The position numbers and the translations under genes were made by a program. This document shows positions 12,873 to 24,318 of a DNA stretch of 64,000 bases, in pieces. The DNA lies in contig JADCRB010000068.1 of assembly GCA_021464245.1 (NCBI GenBank), forward strand, positions 3,718,594 through 3,782,593. Direction: 5' to 3'. This stretch comes from Carallia brachiata. Lineage: Eukaryota > Streptophyta > Magnoliopsida > Malpighiales > Rhizophoraceae. How positions within the stretch are numbered: position 1 is the first letter of the stretch; every line of letters starts with the position of its first letter. The notes below the pieces were generated by a model. It was given only the letters and a program-made list of their open reading frames with translations, was not told the DNA's origin and searched no databases.

Positions 12873-13135
12873 ATGTTTTACATGAAATTACTTCTCGTAA
12901 ATATTTGATAAAAATAAAAATTGTATTTTCAAATGATTTTTCACTGTATACAATTGCTCTGTTTGACACAGGTGCAGACCTGAATTATATCAAAGAGAGT
13001 ATCGTACCTAAACACCTACATCAAGATACTTCCGAGAAACTTTCAACTGCTAATGCCTCTAAATTAGCAATCACAGGCAAAACTAATGCTTATATTGTTG
13101 ATTTAGACACTAGCATTTTAACTTCTTTTTATTAG
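12836..13135 (+). pseudogene. Pararetrovirus aspartic protease (remnant)
   Basis: A short open stretch contains FDTGADLNYI, with the Asp-Thr-Gly active-site triad coded at about 12965-12973, followed by a hydrophobic and Ser/Thr-rich part. In this family the enzyme cuts the viral polyprotein. The frame overlaps the end of the preceding block in a different register and is closed by a stop at 13133-13135, just before the reverse transcriptase part. Confidence 0.75.
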
Positions 13136-13161
13136 TAAAAGATATCCATCATACTTGTATT

Positions 13162-14488
13162 TTGGGTACTCCTTTTATAAACTCGATAACACCTTACAAG
13201 GTAAGTTATCATGGTATTTGTTTTAAAACTAAAAATCCTACTCGGAAACATATTTTAAAATTTCTTCAAAAACCTAAAACAAGAAATCTTCATTTGTTAA
13301 AAGCACACAACATTTATCAAAAGGAAATTAATAATTTGATAAAATCTAGAAAGACAGAACTTTCTGTTTTAAAACAATCTGTCTCTCTTAAACAAATTGA
13401 AAAACAACTTGTCACTGATTTTGTCAAAAAGAAGATTTCTGATTTACAAAACCAGTTTCAAAAAGAACTTTGTTCTGATCTTCCAACGGCATTTTGGGAA
13501 CGTAAACAACATATGGTAGATTTACCATATGAACCCAACTTTGATGAAAAACAAATTCCCACAAAAGCCAGACCTATACAAATGAATGCTGAACTCCAAC
13601 AGCATTGTAAAAACGAAATTACTGATTTGCTTAGTAAGAAGCTTATCAGGAAATCTCGTTCTCCTTGGTCATGTTCTGCATTCTATGTTAACAAGAATTC
13701 AGAAATTGAACGAGGAGTTCCTCGTATTGTTATTAATTATAAACCCTTAAACACTGCATTAAAATGGATTAGGTCTCCTATTCCCAATAAAAAAGATCTT
13801 TTGAATAAATTGCATTCTGCACTCATCTTTTCTAAATTTGATTAAAATCAGGTTTTTGGCAAATTCAAATTGCCCCAAGACCGTTATAAAACCGCCTTTA
13901 CTGTTCCATTTGGACAGTATGAGTGGAACGTTATGCCATTTGGTTTGAAAAATGCGCCAAGTGAATTTCAGAGAATAATGAATGACATTTTTTCTGCATA
14001 TTCACATTTCATCATTGTATACATTGATGACATCTGGTATTTTCTCATTCCATTTCTGAGCATTTTAAACACTTAAAAACGTTTTTCTTCATTGCAAAGA
14101 AAAATGGTCTTGTTCTATCTCAATCTAAAATGTCTCTCTTCCAGACAAAAATCCGTTTTCTTGGACATCATATCATCCAAGGAACAATCACTCCTATACA
14201 ACGATCTTATCTTTGTTGATAAGTTTCCTGATAAAATCTTGGATAAAACTCAATTACAAGATTCTTAGGAAGTCTCAATTATGTTTTGATTTCTATCCAA
14301 ATCTAAATTTTCTATGTAAACCTCTTCATCAGCGTCTTAGAAAAATCCTCCTCCCTGGACTGATGAACACTCCATCATTCAAAATTAAACAACAGGTCAA
14401 AGACATTCCTTGTCTTTCCCTTCCTGATCCCTTGGCACCCAAGATAGTTGAAACGGATGCCTCTGATCTTGGTTATGGTGGTATTTAA
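13162..14488 (+). pseudogene. Pararetrovirus reverse transcriptase and start of RNase H (broken)
   Basis: Reverse transcriptase motifs are in order: PRIVINYKPLN in the first open block (to 13845), then PFGQYEWNVMPFGLKNAP and the catalytic YIDD at 14020-14031 in the second (13870-14076). The thumb and connection region is frame-shifted (about 14080-14400). RNase H starts with ETDASD near 14450. Stops at about 13843 and 14486 and a shift after YIDD break it. The enzyme would copy the pregenomic RNA. Confidence 0.85.
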
Positions 14489-14839
14489 AACAACTTTCTA
14501 AATGGAAAAGAATATGTTGTACAATATACTTCTGGCCATTGGAAAGGCGCCCAATTAAACTATTTTACTATACAAAAAGAAATTTTAAGTATTGTTCTAT
14601 GTATTTCTAAATTTCAATCTGATTTACTAAACCAGAAGTTTCTGCTTCGGGTTGACTGTAAGTCTGCAAAAAAAATTTTAGAAAAAGATGTTAAAAATGT
14701 TGCTTCTAAACAAATTTTTGCTAGATGGCAGGCTATACTTAGTATATTTGATTTTGATATTGAATATATTAAAAGAGAACATAATTCCCTTCCTGATTTT
14801 CTGACCCGGGGAATTCCTTCAAAACAGGCCTTTGACATC
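14489..14839 (+). pseudogene. Pararetrovirus RNase H, C-terminal part
   Basis: Downstream of a stop the RNase H frame goes on: a YTSGHWKGAQLNY block, then a conserved DCKSAKK segment and a final EHNSLPDFLTR block. The same frame runs without a stop into the ATG of the next ORF at 14840, so the two viral ORFs are in register here. Confidence 0.7.
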
Positions 14840-16458
14840 ATGCCTAGAAAAACAAAACCCAAAGAAACAGATAAAGGTAAAACCCAGGTTTCAGATGAAA
14901 CAGTCCAAAGCCCTCCTCCTAAACAAGCCACAGAAAAATTGCTCTCAGCAGCAATAAAGCCCATTAAACCCATTAAAACCATTAAACCTTCTGTTAAACA
15001 AACAGTTGACCCAATTGAAAACCCTAATCCTTCTAAAATCACCAAAATTATTAAAAAATCATGGGCTGACCTTGTAGAAGCAGAACAGGAGACTATTTCC
15101 AAGTCTAAAGAGCTAGAAGTCCAGAAATGGGCTGCACAGTTAGCTCAAAACCCGGAAATACTTCAAGCCCTCCAAAAAATTCAAAATAAACCTCAACCTG
15201 TGACAGAGACACCCTCAGGTATGGTTTCTAAACCCATTTTTAAACAAAAAAGAGATTGTCTCATCTTCCTCTCAGGAGCAATCTCAAACTATTTCTAAAA
15301 CCCTGTCTTCTGACAGTTGGACAAATTTTGAAAGAAAAGAAGTTATTGAAAACCTATTTCTTATTGAAGAAGGATTCATTCCTACTTCAGGGGAACATAG
15401 GCATTTGCCTTATGGAACTGTTTTAAATGCTTTTGGACCTACATGGGAATTTAAACTGTGGGATTACAGAAAACCAGTATCCTATTACATGGATATTCTT
15501 TCTCAAACCACTCCTCCCTCTGTTAGATTCAAATTCAATTATAACGTTAAAAAAGATGGAAAGTCGATTCGTGTTTCAGACACTGTCTTTAATCCCTCTT
15601 CAGGATTATGATTATTCCACTTGCCAAATTCTAAACCTCCTTCATCCTAAACAATACCGTTCTCCATTTTTTTTGGACACCGTTGAATTTGAAGAAAACC
15701 CCAATAAGAATTTTTCTTTCTCCTATTGGGACTATAAACAAGCCTGGTTCAATATGTTCTATTACCAGAACTCCAAAAGGAGTCACACTTGGCTCATCTA
15801 TTTTGACAGTACCTTTAAACCTCAAAATATTCCTAATTGGTTTCTCCAATGGTGGGATTTTTTCGGTTGTATTCCTAAAATTCTGGCAACAAAAATCCTT
15901 CCCAGTTATAATTATTTTGACACCCATTATATCACACCCCCACAGGAAAGAATTTTCCCTCGAATTTTCTCTTTCTGTATAAACTTCTTTATTCCATGGG
16001 TATTAAAATGGGACTACGGTTTCAACAGTCATCGTGCTGGAACTATGGTCGCAAGGTATTTTTGGGTTCGATGGTGGAATAAATACAACATTCCATCCAA
16101 TGTAAAACTTCCTACAGTTCAGAATTGGTGTTCTGCATTTCTAAAACCTCACCTCCAGACCTCAAAACCACAACAGCAGATCATGAACAAAGAACATGCT
16201 GCTTTCTTGGTTGAAAAGTCTCACTGGCAGGTAAAGCTCGCCTCAGCTAAAACTCGGGATGAATTCCTGGCTATCATGGAACAAATGTCCCAAGAATTAT
16301 CTCCACCTTCCTCCTCCAAGAAGTCGTCTCATGGCAAGATCATCAGTATTGCCAAGGACAATGAAGACTCAAGTGAAGAAGAAGATGATTCAGATAAATC
16401 AGATGATTCGGGTCCTCCGGGTTATGATCCATTTTCCCAGGATCCGTATGATTTGTAA
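14840..16458 (+). pseudogene. Pararetrovirus ORF2, unknown function (broken)
   Basis: This second viral ORF starts at ATG 14840 with a Lys- and Pro-rich N-terminus and a helical segment (SWADLVEAEQE). After shifts near 15290 and 15600 it carries a long aromatic-rich domain (many Trp, Tyr and Phe, 15600-16130) and ends at 16458 with an acidic Asp/Ser tail. A similarly placed ORF of unknown role is known in florendoviruses; I can give no function. The last block (15427-16458) is 343 codons without a stop, which is long for dead sequence. Confidence 0.65.
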
Positions 16459-16502
16459 ACACTGTCTAAAATCCTATGTAAAACCGTTTATTTATTGTTT
16501 GC

Positions 16503-16640
16503 AAAAATTGCAAAAAGGCCACCGGTCAATGAACAGTAAGTACTGTTCATAAAAATTGCAAAAAAGCCACGGTCCTGCGACAGTGCTTAAACAGTACCCC
16601 CTCTCCCTATAAAACCATTCTTCTGCCTCATTTGTTAGAC
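16503..16640 (+). promoter_or_regulatory. Pararetrovirus promoter region
   Basis: TATAAAA at 16608-16614 follows two near-identical 20-bp direct repeats (16503-16522 and 16551-16570), with an 8-bp-arm palindrome between them (GAACAGTA at 16531, TACTGTTC to 16548). A CT-rich tract (about 16650-16710) lies downstream, as in many plant virus and plant promoters. In this family one promoter near the end of the genome drives the pregenomic RNA. Whether it is active is unknown. Confidence 0.6.
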
Positions 16641-16709
16641 AGAACTTGGATGGCTCCTCTCTCTCTCTTATAACCCTCTCCCTTCTCTCTAAAACTCCTC
16701 TCCAGTTCT

Positions 16710-17290
16710 CCAGAAATGATCCATCCTCCTCTGTAAGGATCCTTTCTGCTTATCCTTCTTGTATATGTTCTCTCTTTAATAATATGTTCTTTCTTTTCTA
16801 ATCTGTCTAAAGCACCAGATGTGGTAGGCTTGCCTCCCGAGTTGGTTGCTTATATGTTTATGTTCTTATTTACTGTTTATATTTACTATTTTTTGTTCTT
16901 ATTTATTGTTTGTGTTCATATTTACTATTTATGTTTTACTGTTTTGATCTAAGTATATAGGTTGGAAACCAGAACTAAAAGGATTCTGAGTGTCTTATGT
17001 GGTACATAAGAACGAGGATCTAGTTCGGGTGAAACAACGCCAATACTTTAGGTCAACAGTATTCTGTTTTGTTTTATTTGATTTACTGTATATCGGCTGG
17101 AAAACCCCAAGGTTGCCAGACCTTTCTCACTATAAGAAAGCTGGATCCTCCTAAGGTTAACAACGCCACGTACAGTTTATCATTAGTATAAATATTTTCT
17201 TTTCTTTCTTGTTGTATAAATATTTTCTTTTCTTTCTTGCTGTACTCTTTCATTTGTTTAATTCTTTTAGTTTATGCCTTTCTTTTGATT
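16710..17290 (+). other. Pararetrovirus leader-like tract
   Basis: Non-coding and T-rich, with runs of 'tttactgtttat' type. By position it would be the viral leader downstream of the promoter. I did not find the expected tRNA-Met primer site (TGGTATCAGAGC), so either it is lost or the insertion ends before it. Confidence 0.45.
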
Positions 17291-17299
17291 TTTGGGACA

Positions 17300-18430
17300 T
17301 ATATATATATATATATTCCAATGGAAATGTCCGATGAAAAGCTGGAAAAGAAATTCAGAAGCCGAAAAGTATGCCAGCAGATATTTGCACAGAAATAGGA
17401 ATTACATACATGAAATCGTTAATTTTGGCCAAGTACAAGGACCAAAGACTGTTTTTATCAAGCCTTTAAAACATTTTTAGAGCATAAATAAAAAATAATA
17501 ATTAAAGAAAAAGAGAAAGAAAAGAAAAAGAAAATAATTAATTCAATAGGCCTTCTTATGTCATTGTGTAGATTAGGCCACAACTTACGACATATCTATT
17601 GAAGCAGAACCACTCTCATTGTAGTATACAACTCAAAAAATAAAATAGAAAAATATTAATTCATTTACACTCATGAACTCATTAAATTTGTTATTTTGGT
17701 ATATTTGATGTATTCAAATTTAAATTATAATATGTCAAATTTAAATTATAATATGTATAATAAAAAATATAATTTTTTTAAAAATTTCACTACACATAAA
17801 AGAGTTATAGACTAGATATGTAGAAAAATATTATAGAGTAACGTAATAGTACAAATGTGGATGGATTTATTTACATAAAATAAAGAACCAACTTATTTCA
17901 TAAATTAACTGAATTTTTTTTATCTATAATAAAATAATACTATTAAATTGTGATGAGACTTTGATTTGTGCCTGGCATGCATATATTGAGTAGAATACGA
18001 CGAGAGCCGAGCTGGAATGTTATGGGCCTCTCCCTCGATCTAGCCGTGGAGTGAGCCTCGCCTTCCATTACTCAATGACAATGTAGGCCATCGTTGTTTA
18101 GTTTTGTTTTTTTCGTTTTGGCCATGGTTTCAAATGAAATTTGGTAAGTAGTCTTTGATGATTTGCCCTTAGTTGGTCCCTCTTGAATGTTGATATAATG
18201 CAAAAGAGCTTTCCGTAAAGTTAGTCAATAATTTACCAAGTCTTGTTGTTGGAGTTTACCCAAGTTTTTATCCTTTTCTCAGCTAGAATGGCGTACCCAT
18301 ATAAATCTTGCAAAAGTAATCAATGAGCTATAATTCATTGGTATTACAGTCGTTTTTAAGACTAAAAGTTTGGAATTCGAATTTCAACTAAAATCAATTA
18401 AATAAAATTGTGACATATTATAGTCCCGGA
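17300..18430. other. Intergenic, no gene recognised
   Basis: A short (TA)n run at about 17299-17316, then AT-rich sequence. At about 18310-18420 a degenerate tRNA-like stretch (GGAATTCGAATTTC) may be an old SINE. Nothing else is recognised. Confidence 0.45.
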
Positions 18431-18432
18431 CC

Positions 18433-18765
18433 TCACCTTAATTGCGATCTGGCCTCACCTTCAATAAGAGGAAAAGCAACATTATAGTCCCTGACCAATC
18501 CCTGAATCTTCCGCACCTGACTGAACAAACTAGCGGATTTGCCATTTATGACTTCCTCATTCCTTGATTGCCATATTATCCAGCACGTACAAAGGAAGAC
18601 AATGCCAGCAATCCGCAGACCAGTCGGATAGTCATGCACCTTGAGGAAATTAATCACCCAGTCCTAAAGTTCATCAGTAAAAAAATTCCGAGGAGTACCA
18701 GATGGCAGTATAGCCTCCCACACACACTTAGCAAAACGGCAATCCCTTAACACATGGGTAATCGT
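18433..18765 (-). pseudogene. LINE-type retrotransposon fragment
   Basis: Read on the minus strand, the frame gives words typical of the C-terminal end of plant LINE polyproteins: a VLRDCRFAKCVWE block (about 18755-18700), a stop near 18667, then CWIIWQSRNEEV (about 18590-18550). This region lies after the reverse transcriptase in plant LINEs and matches the 'RNase H-like or zinc-binding' tails. Only about 330 bp remain, so it is a dead fragment. Confidence 0.65.
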
Positions 18766-18900
18766 TTAGATCGAAAGAAAATGGAACAAAAAATCAATGG
18801 ATAAAGGTACTCTAACTTTAGTTTCAATATAAGTGCAATGGGATATTTCTCAAGACACATATCATGGCAATGAGAGAATATTCTTATTTCGTTAACCACT
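18765..18900 (+). repeat. Repeat Q, copy 3
   Basis: This matches 3960-4110 ('gaaaatgga', 'atcaatgga', 'aagtgcaatgg', 'caatgagagaat') and leads straight into repeat R copy e, as at the first site. Confidence 0.55.
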
Positions 18901-19545
18901 AATCAAATTGGATATAATTTTTTGAGTTTTACTATAATTTAATTTTAAGTTACAATAAAATAATTATACAGTTCATTGAATACATCTAAGAGTTTATATA
19001 TACGTTCAAATTTCAATCGTCCAATAGTATATATCACTTTGTTTCTACCTAAATATTGTTACGTAGTGTTTCTTTTTGTATAAAGACATAATGGAGCACA
19101 GGTCATTATCAACAGAGTGGCTCATACTCATCTGTGGCCTTAGATGTGTATGACATAACTTGTTTCCTATGTATCGATTTTTTTTCTAAGATAAAGTTAT
19201 TTATCTATTGTTACTTGCAAACATACCTAAGTAGCGGCAAGCAAAGGTGTAACTGAATCGGCAAATTTCAATTTATTTGCTCGGTTTATTCACGTCGGTT
19301 CAATTTAGTTTAAAATTTTTGAAAATTTCAATTAATTTTTTGTGGTTCGATTTTAGAACCAAAAGATTGAATAATCTAAACTAAAAAAATAAGCCAAAAA
19401 TAAACTTTTTTTTTCGGTTTTTACATATTTTAACTTCTTAAGCTATTTTTATGTTGAAATTATTTTTCTAGCAATCAGATAATTTTTTGTACTTGTATAA
19501 AATATGTTTTACTTAAAAAATCATGCTTTTATTTTTTTGTAATCA
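18900..19545 (+). repeat. Flank repeat R, copy e
   Basis: The core is at about 19078-19160 and the second block at about 19190-19320. It is in tandem with copy f, much as copies c and d are in tandem. Confidence 0.7.
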
Positions 19546-20380
19546 GGAGTAGCATAACTAGCAACTTCTTATTTCATGAACTAACAATCAAATTGGATAT
19601 AATTTTTTGAACATCATTATATAGTTTAATTTTAGGTAACAATAAAGTAGTCACGTAATTCATCCAATAATATATAACAACTTATCTATTTCTTTTTTCA
19701 AATTTTAATCATTTAATGATTCATATCACTTTATTATTATCTAAATATTATTACATAGTATTTCCCTTTATATAAAGATATAATGAAACACAAGTCAGAG
19801 TGACTCATGCTCATCTGTGGTCTTAAATGTGTATGGCATAGCTTGTTTCTTATTTATTGATTCTTTGTTTAAGATAAACTAATTTATAGATTGTTACTAG
19901 CGGCGTGTAAGGTTCAACTGAATCGGCAAATTTCAATTTATTTGCTTCAGTTTATTCAAGTCAGTTCAATTTGATTTAACTTTTTAAAAATTTCAATTAA
20001 TTTTGTTTGGTTTAAAATAGTTTTAAAGTAGCTACATGAATGAGTTTAGCCTTTAATAAATAATTTTAATTTATGTTTTAAAAAAATTAAACTATAAATA
20101 TTCTTAGTATTACCTAAATATATTTAATATTACCTTAAACCTTAAATTCAAAGTTTTTTTTTATAAAAATATTTTTTTGCTAAAAAAATTTTTCTACTGC
20201 GTATAGCTATTTTCTATGTACTCTTGATTTTTCTCATGAAATAATAAAAACGTTTAATTTTTGTTAAAAAAATTTATATTATTTTATTATAAAAGTTATC
20301 AGTCTTATTTCGTTTAAGACATGATTCAAAAAAAATAAATAAATTCAAACACTATATGTATTATCGGTCTTGCATATGTA
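19545..20380 (+). repeat. Flank repeat R, copy f (upstream of CYP81 copy 2)
   Basis: The core is at about 19773-19850. The extended 3' part (19990-20350) matches only copy a, which also sits in front of a CYP81 first exon. This region is therefore likely part of the ancestral CYP81 promoter flank. Confidence 0.7.
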
Positions 20381-20738
20381 ATTTAGAGCATTATTACAGT
20401 AACAAAGGAATTGATTTCTGAAATTTTGCCAAAAATAACTAGGCGTCGACTTTTTACAATAATTATGATATTTTTACAATTAAAAAAATAAAATGTATTT
20501 ACTTTTTTAGTTATAAAAAGTATTAAGATAATAAATTTAAAGAATTATTGCCTTCGGCTAAGATTTTAAACATAAACTCTTTAGTGCCTGATGTAAAAAA
20601 AAAAAACCAAAAAAAGGAGCTCTAGTGACCTACTTTTTTCCAATGTATTATTGCTCTTATGTGTACACCTGCTGGCAAACTACAGGCACCATATATTGTC
20701 AAACACATCCTGCCTGTATTCAACCAAGAGAGCAAACA

Positions 20739-21627
20739 ATGGCGGACACCATCCTCTACTTTTCCCTTACTCTGCTCTTCTTCCTCCTCGCTTTCATACT
20801 TTGCAAAACAAAATCTCGCCCAAGAAACCTTCCTCCCGGTCCACCTGGCCGCCCAATCACTGGCCACCTCCACCTCCAAAAGACCCTCATGCACCGTACT
20901 TTCCAGAAACTCACCCAAAAGTATGGCCCAGTCTTCTCGCTCCGGTTCGGATCCCGCCTCGTTGTTGTTGTCTCCTCCTCATCCGCCGTCCAGGAATGCT
21001 TCACCAAGAATGATATTATTCTCGCCAACCGCCCAAAAGTGCTCATTGCCAAGCACGTCAGCTACAACTACAGCACTTTGGTCCAAGCACCCTACGGCGA
21101 CCACTGGCGCAACCTCCGCAGGATCGCCACCACCGAAATATTGTCAAACCATCGCCTGAACATGCTTGTTCACGTCAGAAAAGACGAAGTCATGAGGCTT
21201 ATGACCAAACTGTCCCGAGAATCGCTTGGAGACTTCGCCAGAGTGAAGGTGAAATCCATGTTTCATGAGATGACGTTCAACGTCATGATGCGAATGCTTA
21301 CAGGGAAAAGGTATTGCGGAGATGATGTGAGCAACGTGGAAGAGGCAAGCCGATTCGGGAAACTAATAAATGAGCTTCTTCTCTATTATGGGGCATCGAA
21401 TCCAGGGGATTTCCTGCCGATATGGAACTTGATTGACGGTGGGCGTTTCGAGAGGAAGGTGATTGAGCTTGCCAAAAGGACTGATGCATTCTTGCAAGGG
21501 TTTGTGGATGACCACAGGAGCAAGATGGCAGTCGGAGAGCATGAAAACGATGGTTTACAATCTCCTTTCTATGCAAAACTTGGAACCAGAGTACTACACT
21601 GACCAAGTTATCAAAGGGTTTATACAG
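20739..21627 (+). CDS. CYP81-type cytochrome P450, exon 1 (copy 2, one-base frameshift)
   Basis: ATG 20739 starts a membrane anchor (residues about 3-22), a basic stop-transfer stretch and the proline hinge LPPGPPGRP, the layout of an endoplasmic-reticulum P450. The exon runs to CAG at 21625-21627, before a GTGAGT donor. Compared with copy 1 there is one extra C at about 21529, in the codons after DDHRSKM, which shifts the frame so that it ends at 21602. Without it the exon would be 888 nt and continue through an EPEYYTDQVIKGFIQ block into exon 2 in phase 0. CYP81 enzymes are NADPH-dependent monooxygenases of flavonoid, lignan or other specialised pathways; the substrate cannot be read. The upstream in-frame ATGs at 20625 and 20643 lack the anchor context and are less likely. 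Confidence 0.85.
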
Positions 21628-22233
21628 GTGAGTTATGCAATGCCATATTAACTCCCTCCCTTTCAACATTATTATTATTTTTTTTAAAGCTGGTAATCTA
21701 GCTCGAAGGATGGGGTGAGCGCATGGACATGAATTGATTCCAATTAAGGAGATTTCACTTATACTTTTTAATGAGTATAATTTACTCATAATTTTATACT
21801 ACATAATTAGCAGAATCTACTTGAAATGAAAAATAAAAAAAATTAAATTTGTTTATATAAGATTATAAATGAATTTTATTCACTAAAAAAATGAAGTAAA
21901 TTCATTAAAAAATAAAGTAAAATTATCAAACACTAAAAATTAAGTAGTTGAGTGTAATATAGTAAAAAAAAATTGATCAATTACATTTTATATAATCTCA
22001 TAAATAAAAAAAATTCCAAAGTAAAAATTTTATTTTACTATTTTTTTTATTACTCTGGTATTACTTTTATGATATGTCTTTCTGGCGCTCTTCTAATAAT
22101 GGTTAATTTTTTTTGCACCATAACTGTACAAAGATAAGAGTGCCGGTGCAGGTTTGTCCTTGTGTTGTTTTAAATTTTTTATATTATGCTATTAAGTTTG
22201 GCATAAAATTATGTCTATACTTGAGATAAAAAT

Positions 22234-22491
22234 TGTTAGATTTAATTAATTTAACACTATTAATTTATTAATTGAATAATGTTACACAATAATAATGAGA
22301 AATACACACACTAATTATAACATCTCAACTAATATACTCATCAGCCACACAACAATCTGTGGCTCTCAACTCTTTATATACTAGACTAATAATTTATATT
22401 CCGACTCTAACAATGAAAATATGACAAATTAATTTTAATTCTCTTAGAACGCTAAATCCTAATTTATAACGAATTTGAATTAACTTCAACA
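22234..22491 (-). repeat. 3' LTR of the intronic element
   Basis: 258 bp; the minus strand starts TGTTGAAG and ends CTAACA. It is the 3' LTR, because the polypurine tract lies just inside it at 22492-22502. Confidence 0.85.
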
Positions 22492-23250
22492 TCCCCTTAA
22501 TTCTAATTCGATCTTCCAGTTATTCACAGCATTAGTTTTAACTTGACAAAATCTTCACATTTCAATTTTATCATTGAAATCTACATCAAATCAACAATTT
22601 CATAATTTCAACTGGAACTTTGACTCTTCTTCAATCTGATTCATAATCTGTAAACAAACTTTTAAAACTACACCAACATGATTATCAGGAATCTCATTGA
22701 TAATTCTTCTTCTAAATTCTTCTGATCGATTTCAACTTGACCTTTGATTTTGTTTCGCCAATTCTAACTTAACCTTTCAATCCTTGAAGGAACTTGTGAC
22801 AAATGACCTTCTACAAGGTCTGAGACTTCATTCTCCACGACACGCTGTTGTGAAATTGTGACAAACGACCTTCAATAAGGTTTGGGACTTCATTCTCCAC
22901 GGTACACAGCCGTGAGATTGTAGAGTACTTTTACTCTACTTCTTATTTTGTTTTCCAATCACACATGGAAAAACTGAACAGAGCTATCATTAGCTCTCAA
23001 CTGAACTGAGCTATCAGTAGCTCTCAACTAAACTGAGCATCTTAGCTCTCAACATAATATGTCCCTAACTCCGAACTCTTTTAGCTCCACAAGTCCTCGC
23101 ATCAGAGTTTTCTATTAACTCTAACAAACACTTTTATATGAACCTTCACTAACTCTTGATTGTTGATAGCATTAAAATTCAATTTGACTCCTGAATTTAT
23201 CTTTAACTCCACATAACTATTCTCTTCTTTACTTCTAAATTATCTGGAAC

Positions 23251-23370
23251 TTCAAATCTTCTTTCTCTTCGTGACTGTTTCAATGTTTTTCCTAAAATTA
23301 GTATCTCCACTTCAAATCTTCTTTCTCTTCGTGACTGTTTCAATGTTTTTCCTAAAATTAGTATCTCCAC
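23251..23370. repeat. Perfect 60-bp tandem duplication
   Basis: The unit starting 'ttcaaatcttctttctc' at 23251 is repeated exactly at 23311. It lies inside the non-autonomous LTR element. Perfect identity suggests a recent slip or an assembly artefact. Confidence 0.9.
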
Positions 23371-24318
23371 CTTTCTTTTTCTTCTTTCCCTTTTTCTTCC
23401 TTTTCTTTTTCTTCCTTCTCATACCCTTAATTATTAGATCATCAAATTTCTTCCAATTTTTTGTATTTTTCACGCCTGTTAAATCCTTAAATTCATCAAT
23501 AATTCTTTTCTTTCTTGCTCTTTGTTTTTCCAACAATTATTTGTTGCTCTCCTTTGAATTTTTCATTCTGACCCCTTATTTTTTTATTTTCTCTGATCTG
23601 CCCTTCTTTATTTATTATTATTTTTTTAAATTTTTCTCCTTGCTCATTCTTTGGAAAACTTTAACCGTCGACTATGAAGAGGAACTCCGGCGACTGATGG
23701 TGGGCGTGCCCTGGCGACCAACTTCGGCCAACGACAAGGAGCTCGTGGTAGTGGTAGACGACAACGAAGGGCAACTAGCATTAGAACTAGACTGACTGGT
23801 GGCAGAATCGGTGAGAAGAACCTTGGCGATTTTCTGGCAACAAGCTGGCGACAAAACAGCACGTCAGCGGCTGGAAAACGACGATTAGTGGATGAGGAAG
23901 CAAAATACAGGGCTTCTGATGGTTGACGGTGACTGAAGGAGGCAGAAGCAATGAGGAAAGTGGCGGTTGTACCTTTCGGTCTTCTTTCGATCTGGCAGTT
24001 TCTGGTGACTTTTTCGGCGCGTGGATGTAGGAATCTTGAGGATCGACGATCTGCGCTTCAGATGGTGGTGTCCGGCGACAAAACCGGCAAGTAACGGTGA
24101 AGCGTGGACTGCAGGCGGCGGCTCCAGTGACACTCCGGCAGCTTCTTTTCCTGACGTTTAGATCAGATATCTCTCGCGATATCTGACGGTGATAACTTTA
24201 CTTGCTTCGTTTTCAACTCGAACTAACTCAACAAAATTTCGTGATTGACACTTATTTTCAATTAATTGAATCTGAACTCGGTAGCAGTGACTTCTCGATT
24301 AACTAGCTCTAATACCAC

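Larger units (their letters stand above)
9800..17290 (+). mobile_element. Endogenous pararetrovirus (Caulimoviridae, florendovirus-like), degenerate
   Basis: A roughly 7.5 kb viral insertion on the plus strand. In order it holds a movement-protein remnant, a coat-protein region with zinc knuckle, an aspartic protease, reverse transcriptase, RNase H, a second ORF of unknown function, a promoter region and a long leader-like tract. Every coding part is broken by stops or frame changes. It has no LTRs and no integrase, which separates it from Ty3 elements. The extra ORF downstream of RNase H is a trait I associate with Florendovirus; the genus is inferred. The 5' end is ragged, and the 3' end runs into a TA repeat at about 17300. 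Confidence 0.85.

Noticed and set aside
14614..15102. 162-codon minus-strand ORF
   Set aside because: Antisense shadow of the viral RNase H and ORF2.
23271..23795. 174-codon plus-strand ORF
   Set aside because: The start lies in the 60-bp tandem repeat and most of the protein is Phe/Leu low complexity from T-rich DNA inside a non-autonomous LTR element.
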